From positions 1-57,299 of the forward strand of contig MHBK01000068.1 in the NCBI GenBank assembly GCA_001804865.1: a DNA stretch of 57,299 bases, read 5' to 3'. The position numbers and the translations under genes were made by a program. Positions 51,062 through 57,299 of this stretch are shown here, one piece after another (the stretch's first letter is position 1; each line of letters opens with the position of its first letter). Under the pieces are notes generated by a model. That model was not told the origin of the DNA. It made no database searches and saw nothing but the letters and a program-made list of their open reading frames with translations. This stretch comes from Lentisphaerae bacterium GWF2_57_35 (GTDB lineage Bacteria; Verrucomicrobiota; Kiritimatiellia; CAIQIC01; GWF2-57-35).

Positions 51062-54000
51062 ATGAAAAATAAATTGGGTGTGCTGATTGCTTCTTTATGC
51101 TTGTCCATATACCTCTTTCCAGGACTTTGCCTTGGCACAAACACGGAGAATCCTGATCCCGATGAATGTGAGAACAGCAATGACCCATGCTGTGAATCGA
51201 CGGACCCCTGTTGCGAAGCCTGCCTCGGCGGCGAAGATTCCTGTTCTTGCAAGGAGTGTCAGGAAAATGGAGGAGGTGGTGGTAGTGGCGGTGGTGGCGG
51301 CGGTCCTCCGGGTGCTGGTGGGCCAAGTGCGGGCAGCTTTAAATTGGAAATCTTTTTAGGCAAGACGGCCAAGCCGGGAAGTTTGCCGTCTGGCGCACTG
51401 AAAGTTCATGCGCCCCGGCCTAGCGAGGTGCTCTTTACGCCAAAATCTTTGAGTTATACGTTCGATAGTCATATTGGAAGCGTGGCAATAAATCTGGATG
51501 GCTCTCGGGATGTTCTCGTTATCGATCGGCAAGGCACAGGGGTTGAATATCGTTTCAACCCAAGGACTTCACTCGGGTATCCAACGAAATCTCATGTGAA
51601 TTACAAAGAACGTCTGCAGATGATCAACGCCAATGGCGATCCTGTTGCAGAGGCGCCTGCGTACTACGAGTTGATGTACAAGACCGGGGACAAAGAACGT
51701 TTTTCCGCAAATCTTGAGGGAGCTGGTGGCGGAATGTTGGTAAATATTACCGACGCAAATGGGCGGCGACAAACCGTTGCGGACAGCCATTTGGAAATCC
51801 TGAAAACCAATGGAGTCTTTCGGCAGATTAAAACGGCGCAATGTCTAGCCGACTTTATCGTTCCTGACGCGCACGGCTACTCCATCCGTTTCTATGCGCC
51901 GGAGGATGTCCCGGCGCGCGGCACAAATTCCTATTATCAACCGCAGGGTTCTCCTTTCGTTGTTTGGACGGTCGAACAGCCGGATCCCAATACCATTGAC
52001 AGAATTCGTGTGACAAAAACGGAAGCGAATGCGACCAACGTCTATGAATTTAGTTATTCGGCCTATCTGCGCAAATGGACATACATTTCCGGAAATGGCT
52101 TGCGAAAGGAAAGCCTTTGGTCTCTTCCCAACGATGCCGGCGATGTTGTGCAACAAATCCGTGAAATTCGCAATGCTGCCGACGAGATTGTAAGAAAGGA
52201 AGTTAAAGAGATTCATGAGCATGACTGGGGGAAAACAATCGCCTGGAAAACGGTCGATCCTGAAGGCGCGGCTTTAACGACTCGCTATACATATTTTGAG
52301 GAGGCGTCAGATGGGTTGAAACGCGGGCTTAAAAAGCTGCAAGTCAATCCTGATGGGTCGTGGATAAAATTTGACTACGATGATCTCGGACGCCAAATCT
52401 TGAAGCTTGAGCCGATCGGGGATTTGCAGGCAGAAGATGCCAATGAATCGAATGCTGTGGCGACTATTACAAGTTATGAGCCGCTAGATGAAGATGATCA
52501 CATTTCTGTCATAAGTAACTTTTGGCAAAGTGTTCAACATTTTGTTACAAATATTGCCTATTTGGCCTATCCGGAGAGCGGATCTCTCATGATAGAATAT
52601 CGCAAACCACAGCCAATTTCAATTAGTGGAGCAACCTATATCAATGACTCCTGCGAGGAGACATTTTCTTTCCCAGTGGATTTTCCTGCGCCGAAATGTC
52701 CAATGCTGTATCAACGGCTAATCCCGCATATAGCAGTTGTAACCAATGATTTTAAACCTCGTACTGTTTCAAAATATATCTGCGGTATTCCCAGCGAACG
52801 GAAATATTTTGTTTATAAAACTTCTGTAAATAATGCCTCCGTTCAAATAGAAGAAAAATGCCATTCTCCAACGGCCATGTATGGCGATCCGAACAGTCTG
52901 AGAACAATCAAGGTCTTTTATCCTGCCACTAATGACCTTATCTCAGCCGGACTTATTCACTATGTTGAATTTGATGATGGTCGGCGCGATACGTATACCT
53001 ACGAATGGGGCTCCTACGCTCGAGAAGGCAATGGTGCAGGTGTTTTCACACCAGGCGAAGGGGCTGGCATTCGAAAGACCGTTGTGCATGGCACAATCGA
53101 ATCTCCAGACGGGGTTGCCTACAAAACCACTAGAGAAGCATCCATCCTCAACGAAGAACAACAAGTAGTCTGTAAAGAGGAGTCAGTCTACACCGGCACT
53201 GGATACGAACAATCCGGCTGGCGCGTGAATCAGTACGATGCCGTTGGGCGTTCGACCAATGTGCTCTACTCAAACGGCTTGTCCGAACAAACCGCGTGGA
53301 CCGGTTATCAAAAATCTTTGGAGACGGACAAAAATGGCGTGACAACGGCCTTTTACTACGATGCCCTTGAACGGGTTCAGGCCCGCATCAAGCTTGGCGT
53401 GCCCGCAACCGACGATTATCCCGCCCAAGCCGATGTCGCGACGCTCTTCACGTATGATGCAGAAGGGAGAATCCTGACCGAAACCCTTTCGGGCGGAGAT
53501 ATCGCCTTGGTCAAAAGCAATGAATACGACCGCGCGGGTCGATTGATTCGTTTGGTCGATCAAGCCGGTTTGGAGACGACCTATCGATACGAAGAGGGTG
53601 AGCGCATTAGAACCGTCATATATCCTGGCGGGGCTGAAAGACGCACGGAAAACTATCTCGATGGCCGGGTTAAAAGCGTGACGGGCTCTGCTGTGGGTTC
53701 CTCATTCTACGACTATGGCGTGAATGAAGTCGGCTCTAAATGGACGCGAATCCGGCAGGGCAGCGCTAATTCCGCCTTGTGGGTGATGACCACAACCGAT
53801 CCGTTGGGACGAATCGTTAAGCAGGAAAAGCCAGCAGACGTTGCTCAATATCATTACAATAGCCGTGGTCAACTGATTCGACGGGAAGCCGCGGGCTTGG
53901 CGGATACGCTTTATGAATACGATGAAGCTGGCAAGCAAATCCGTTCCGGACTCGATCTGAACGATAACGGCGTCCTCGATCATTCCAACGATCGCATAAC

Positions 54001-56623
54001 GGATTCCGAGCAAACCTATGCATTTTCCGAAGATGCCTGGTGGAAGCAAACAATCCAGAAGGTTTATCCAACAGACGGAATCTCTCAAGCGGTCACGGTT
54101 GGCATTAAGCGTGAAGCGGTTGGCGGCGCAGGTTGTTCATGCAAAGCCAACGAATTCGTTTCCATCGATATCCGCAGCAATGTCGTGCGGACGGCCATGG
54201 ATATAAATCTAGCGGCTAAGATCGCAACCCGCACCACGACCGATCCGTCGTCTACCCATCAAAGCGTTGACGTTACCGTTAATGGCTTATTGCTGTCCCA
54301 AAAGACCCAAACCGGACTCGAATATCGTTTTCTCTACGACGATATCGGCCGCCGTATGGCGGTGATCGATCCCCGCACTGGCACAAATTGGACGCATTAC
54401 GACAGCCAAGGGCGTGTGGATTATTCGGAAGACGCGGCAGGAAATCGTATGTTCTTTGCCTATGATCAAACCACAGGCCGCCGCATCGCCGTCACCGATG
54501 CGATGACCAACACCACGCATACGGCCTACAATGCTCAAGGCCGCGTAATCGCCGCTTGGGGCGCCACGTACCCCGTGGCCTACGATTACGATGACTTGGG
54601 TCGTATGACAACCTTGTATACCTATCGCGGGACCAATGAATTCGTCTCCTTCTCTCAAATGGCGAGCTGCAAATCGCAAATGGATCGTACGGACTGGCAA
54701 TACGATGAGGCCACCGGGTTGTTGACCAACAAATTCTACGCCGATGGTCACGGCACAGCCTATTCCTATAATGCCGGACGCCTGGCAACACGGAGCTGGG
54801 CGCGCGGCATTACGACTGCCTATCTCTATGATCTGTCAGGAAGCCTGACTCACATCGATTACTCTGACGCCACGCCGGACGTATTCTTCACCTATAATCG
54901 ACTAGGACAACCAGCGACCATTACGGATGTTCTGGGCACTCGTACAAACGCGTATGACAGCTCAACGCTGGTGTTGACCGAAGAGCAAGCTTCCGATGGC
55001 GTGACCCTTTATCGAAACTACGATGACCTGGGCCGCGCTTCAGGCGTTTCAATCGGCAATCGGCAATCGGAAATCGGCCATTATTCCGTTTCCTATTCCT
55101 ACGATCCTGTCGGACGGTTCACCGCTATTTCTTCATCGGTGGATTCCGTTGAATCAGTGTTCGAATATTCTTATATGGATCGATCCGATCTCTTAAGCGG
55201 ATACGAAGCCGCCGATGGCCTTTCCGTTGCCTACGAATACGAACCGCACCGGAATGTCCGCACGCAGGTCGCAAACGAGTACAATCAATCGCTCATCTCC
55301 CGTTGCGACTACAACTACGACGCCATCGGCCGCCGAACTCTCCGCATCGATGGAGCCGCGACGACCCCGTCGCGTACGAACCTGTTCGGATACAATCTTC
55401 GCTCAGAACTGGTCGACGCCGCCCTGGGTTCGAATTATTTCGGCTACGCCTACGACCCCATCGGCAACCGAATCAGTGCAGCATTCAACACCAACATGAT
55501 CTCGTATGTCGCCAGTGAACTGAACCAATACACCCAAATCTCCAATCTCCAATCCCAAATTGTCCCCATCTACGACGTCGACGGCAACATGACCTCGTAT
55601 AACGGCTGGACTTTCTCCTGGGATGCCGAAAACCGGCTTGTCACGGCCTCGAACCAGGGTACAGTGGTCAAAAACGCCTACGATTACATGAGCCGAAGAA
55701 TACAAAAGACGGTTAGCGTTTGGGATGTCGACCACTGGTCGCCGCTGGCCGATCGTTCCTTTTTGTACGACGGTTGGAACATGATCTCCGAAACCATCTC
55801 TGGCGCCGACCTGCCCTCAGGCCGGACCAATCACTACGTCTGGGGCCTGGATTTAAGCGGCGCCCTCCAAGGCGCCGGCGGCATCGGCGGCCTGCTCTGC
55901 GCCTCCCTGGGTGGACCGGGTTCTCCGAACACGGTCTTCTATTCCTCCGACGCCAACGGCAACATCGTCGACCTGACCGATTCCAACGGCGCCCTCGTCG
56001 CCCACTACGAATACGACCCCTACGGCAATACGCTCCGGGCCGAAGGCGCCGAGGCTTCGATCAATCCGTACCGCTTCTCATCGAAATACGCCGATGAGGA
56101 AACAGCGTTGTATTACTACGGCTTTAGATTTTACTCGCCAGAAATGGGGCGGTGGTTGAGTAGGGATCCGATTCAAGAGAGAGGAGGCTTAAATCTGTAT
56201 AGATTTATTAGGAATAATTCCATCAATGCAATAGATCGCTTAGGCCAGACTGAATGGAGGGAATGGGTTGCGATTGTAATGATGGTTTTTTCTACAGGGT
56301 TTGGGGACGGTAATGGCGATGGTCGTCCCGATGGTAACTTAGATGGTCCTGAACCAGAACCTCCGCCACCGGTGCAAATCTCGCCAGGTATTATAGAATC
56401 AAATACAGAATATGTGGTAGAAGTTGAACTATTTAGCGTGTGCTCTGAGAGTGAACCGTCTGTGTCGGCTAGTGATGCGGCCGCAGCAGGGTTTGTTTTA
56501 GGGTCTATCTGGGTCGGTCTACAATACGTTTACCCACCATTGCGTGCAGTGAATGCTGTATTTATGCTAATAGATGTAGATACAAGTGTGATTGGCGTAG
56601 GCCCCTGTTGCCCTGATGCCTAA
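51062..56623 (+). CDS. Secreted RHS/YD-repeat protein with variable C-terminal tip
   Basis: 1853 residues. Signal peptide ~25 residues, then a Cys- and Gly-rich linker (CCESTDPCCEACLGG; GGGGSGGGGGG) and YD-repeat barrel sequence through most of the length (YDALERVQARI, YDRAGRLIRLV, YDDLGRMTTLY, YDPIGNRIS). The RHS core end reads YGFRFYSPEMGRWLSRDPIQ ... NAIDRLG at ~1690-1728. After it come ~125 residues of unrelated, lower-GC sequence (GDGNGDGRPDGNL, FVLGSIWVGLQYVYPPL), the usual place of a toxic or effector domain; I do not recognise its fold. Three 28-bp heptamer tracts lie in the frame. In other bacteria such proteins deliver C-terminal toxins and are followed by an immunity gene, as seems to be the case here. 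Confidence 0.9.
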   Translation: MKNKLGVLIASLCLSIYLFPGLCLGTNTENPDPDECENSNDPCCESTDPCCEACLGGEDSCSCKECQENGGGGGSGGGGGGPPGAGGPSAGSFKLEIFLGKTAKPGSLPSGALKVHAPRPSEVLFTPKSLSYTFDSHIGSVAINLDGSRDVLVIDRQGTGVEYRFNPRTSLGYPTKSHVNYKERLQMINANGDPVAEAPAYYELMYKTGDKERFSANLEGAGGGMLVNITDANGRRQTVADSHLEILKTNGVFRQIKTAQCLADFIVPDAHGYSIRFYAPEDVPARGTNSYYQPQGSPFVVWTVEQPDPNTIDRIRVTKTEANATNVYEFSYSAYLRKWTYISGNGLRKESLWSLPNDAGDVVQQIREIRNAADEIVRKEVKEIHEHDWGKTIAWKTVDPEGAALTTRYTYFEEASDGLKRGLKKLQVNPDGSWIKFDYDDLGRQILKLEPIGDLQAEDANESNAVATITSYEPLDEDDHISVISNFWQSVQHFVTNIAYLAYPESGSLMIEYRKPQPISISGATYINDSCEETFSFPVDFPAPKCPMLYQRLIPHIAVVTNDFKPRTVSKYICGIPSERKYFVYKTSVNNASVQIEEKCHSPTAMYGDPNSLRTIKVFYPATNDLISAGLIHYVEFDDGRRDTYTYEWGSYAREGNGAGVFTPGEGAGIRKTVVHGTIESPDGVAYKTTREASILNEEQQVVCKEESVYTGTGYEQSGWRVNQYDAVGRSTNVLYSNGLSEQTAWTGYQKSLETDKNGVTTAFYYDALERVQARIKLGVPATDDYPAQADVATLFTYDAEGRILTETLSGGDIALVKSNEYDRAGRLIRLVDQAGLETTYRYEEGERIRTVIYPGGAERRTENYLDGRVKSVTGSAVGSSFYDYGVNEVGSKWTRIRQGSANSALWVMTTTDPLGRIVKQEKPADVAQYHYNSRGQLIRREAAGLADTLYEYDEAGKQIRSGLDLNDNGVLDHSNDRITDSEQTYAFSEDAWWKQTIQKVYPTDGISQAVTVGIKREAVGGAGCSCKANEFVSIDIRSNVVRTAMDINLAAKIATRTTTDPSSTHQSVDVTVNGLLLSQKTQTGLEYRFLYDDIGRRMAVIDPRTGTNWTHYDSQGRVDYSEDAAGNRMFFAYDQTTGRRIAVTDAMTNTTHTAYNAQGRVIAAWGATYPVAYDYDDLGRMTTLYTYRGTNEFVSFSQMASCKSQMDRTDWQYDEATGLLTNKFYADGHGTAYSYNAGRLATRSWARGITTAYLYDLSGSLTHIDYSDATPDVFFTYNRLGQPATITDVLGTRTNAYDSSTLVLTEEQASDGVTLYRNYDDLGRASGVSIGNRQSEIGHYSVSYSYDPVGRFTAISSSVDSVESVFEYSYMDRSDLLSGYEAADGLSVAYEYEPHRNVRTQVANEYNQSLISRCDYNYDAIGRRTLRIDGAATTPSRTNLFGYNLRSELVDAALGSNYFGYAYDPIGNRISAAFNTNMISYVASELNQYTQISNLQSQIVPIYDVDGNMTSYNGWTFSWDAENRLVTASNQGTVVKNAYDYMSRRIQKTVSVWDVDHWSPLADRSFLYDGWNMISETISGADLPSGRTNHYVWGLDLSGALQGAGGIGGLLCASLGGPGSPNTVFYSSDANGNIVDLTDSNGALVAHYEYDPYGNTLRAEGAEASINPYRFSSKYADEETALYYYGFRFYSPEMGRWLSRDPIQERGGLNLYRFIRNNSINAIDRLGQTEWREWVAIVMMVFSTGFGDGNGDGRPDGNLDGPEPEPPPPVQISPGIIESNTEYVVEVELFSVCSESEPSVSASDAAAAGFVLGSIWVGLQYVYPPLRAVNAVFMLIDVDTSVIGVGPCCPDA
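54656..54683 (+). repeat. Heptamer tract in the RHS frame (CAAATNG type)
   Basis: CAAATGG-CGAGCTG-CAAATCG-CAAATGG, 28 bp, translated as part of SQMASCKSQMDRTDW. Confidence 0.7.
55050..55077 (+). repeat. Heptamer tract in the RHS frame (CAATCGG type)
   Basis: CAATCGG x 3 plus AAATCGG, 28 bp, translated as part of SIGNRQSEIGHY. Confidence 0.85.
55535..55562 (+). repeat. Heptamer tract in the RHS frame (CCAATCT type)
   Basis: CAAATCT-CCAATCT-CCAATCC-CAAATTG, 28 bp, translated as part of QISNLQSQIVPIY. Confidence 0.8.
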
Positions 56624-57137
56624 CAATAACTTGATGATGGGTATGAAAATGAAAAAACTTTTCCATAATTTCTTGATATATTCTGCCCGATTCATTTTGC
56701 ACGGACAGCAGCAGCGTATCGGCCTTTTTAGAGTAATTTATTTAAGCACAAATAAAAATTATACTTGGATCAGCCGCCAGGAAAATTCTCTAAAGAGAGC
56801 ATTGGAAATATTCCAACAAGAACGTGTGAAACTTTTTGGCGATGAAGTGCGTACGCAGATAAAGGCAATGGTGTTTATCGATTCAATGAAAATGAATGCC
56901 CGTTTTATGTCAGACTTTCTACTTATTAGGTATCACTCTGATTACACGGATAATTATTTGTATTTATCATCATTGTTGGTCAAGTTCGCATTTGCCATGA
57001 AATATTACAAGGCAAACGATCATCATGACATGAAGGATTCGATAGCCCAAGGCAAAGAGAAGCAGATTGAATATCTTAAGAGCTTCTCTGAAGGGGGTGC
57101 AATGCTTGCATGGGTTCAGCAGCAGGGGAGGGGCTAA
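56616..57137 (+). CDS. Small gene after the RHS tip, candidate immunity protein
   Basis: 173 residues if started at ATG 56616, which overlaps the RHS stop by 8 bp; further in-frame ATGs follow at 56634-56649, so the start is uncertain. Low-GC, lysine- and tyrosine-rich, mostly helical, no signal peptide, no known motif (RALEIFQQERVKLFGDEV, FMSDFLLIRYHSDYTDNYLY, LLVKFAFAMKYYKANDHHD). Position directly downstream of the RHS variable tip, with base composition like the tip and unlike the rest of the window, is typical for toxin-immunity pairs. Function is inferred from position only. Confidence 0.62.
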   Translation: MPNNNLMMGMKMKKLFHNFLIYSARFILHGQQQRIGLFRVIYLSTNKNYTWISRQENSLKRALEIFQQERVKLFGDEVRTQIKAMVFIDSMKMNARFMSDFLLIRYHSDYTDNYLYLSSLLVKFAFAMKYYKANDHHDMKDSIAQGKEKQIEYLKSFSEGGAMLAWVQQQGRG

Positions 57138-57232
57138 AGGCCAAAGGGGGCAGGACCATGGGCCATTGGGGGCCACGTCTCAGTGGCCATAGGGGTCACA
57201 GGGCCATCGGAGGGCCATCGGGGTCAGGCAGA
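57138..57232. repeat. G-rich GGCCATNGG-type imperfect repeats
   Basis: Repeated units such as GGGCCATTGG, GTGGCCATAG, GGGCCATCGG, GGGCCATCGG within ~95 bp. No frame or hairpin of note. Confidence 0.6.
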
Positions 57233-57280
57233 AAGCGCCGATGAAAGCCGGTGAAACATAGAGAATGAAAGAGTCTTACC

Positions 57281-57299
57281 ATGAAGAAGCAGCGATTCA
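57281..57299 (+). CDS. Possible start of the next gene (cut by window end)
   Basis: ATG 57281 opens a frame reading MKKQRF to the window edge; the Lys-rich start would suit a signal peptide. Only six codons are visible, so this is tentative. Confidence 0.25.

Overview
The window looks like a chromosomal segment of a free-living, Gram-negative bacterium of the PVC group, most likely Kiritimatiellota/Verrucomicrobiota. This rests on protein style: several very large secreted proteins with thrombospondin-type-3 calcium repeats, InlB-like repeats, malectin and lectin-like modules, an RHS protein, lipoproteins and outer-membrane barrels. There is also a B12-dependent ribonucleotide reductase and many short palindromes and heptamer/hexamer repeats between genes. 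The taxon is an inference; there is no rRNA, tRNA or CRISPR array in the window.

Layout. 1-7.2 kb: the tail of a secreted protein, a DsbD-like/redoxin pair, an AAA_14/DUF4143 ATPase lying between that pair and its decayed second copy, a secreted lipase-like hydrolase and a VapBC-type toxin-antitoxin pair. 7.2-18.2 kb: mixed housekeeping and envelope genes on both strands (barrel, coiled-coil protein, a fossil of a formylglycine-generating-enzyme domain, lipoproteins, nrdJ, an FMN-binding protein, the Co/Ni exporter dmeF, an STN/PDZ-like protein, and a GT-C-type membrane protein). 18.5-44.4 kb: an unbroken run of fifteen co-directed genes that looks like one copper (or metal-oxidation) island. 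44.5-57.3 kb: an AraC-type DNA-binding protein, a CTERM-type surface protein, a 1721-residue modular surface protein, an RHS protein with an AT-rich tip and a small follow-on gene that may be its immunity partner.

How the metal island may work. Three successive proteins carry cupredoxin domains: a 2440-residue surface protein with multicopper-oxidase motifs at its C terminus, a 437-residue protein and a 926-residue protein with malectin domains. Each shows only part of the usual copper ligand set. They are followed by two small paralogous secreted proteins flanking a gingipain-type C25 protease, by CusB- and CusA-like metal efflux subunits without a CusC, by an FtsX/LolD-type ABC module with two Cys-motif membrane-associated proteins, and by two NosL-type copper-binding proteins, one fused to an outer-membrane barrel. 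A plausible reading is a surface multicopper oxidase system with its own copper export, loading and maturation genes. This is inference from gene content and order; the substrate (Cu(I), Mn(II), Fe(II) or an organic) cannot be told from the sequence.

The non-coding fraction is unusually rich in repeats. There are two inverted copies of a ~105-bp compound palindrome, several smaller hairpin families (one set lies inside the N-terminal coding region of the C25 protease), a 98-bp element with perfect 23-bp inverted ends, a ~190-bp element with inverted ends, and 7-bp tandem repeats. Some of the 7-bp repeats lie inside the RHS reading frame and at the end of the cusA frame.
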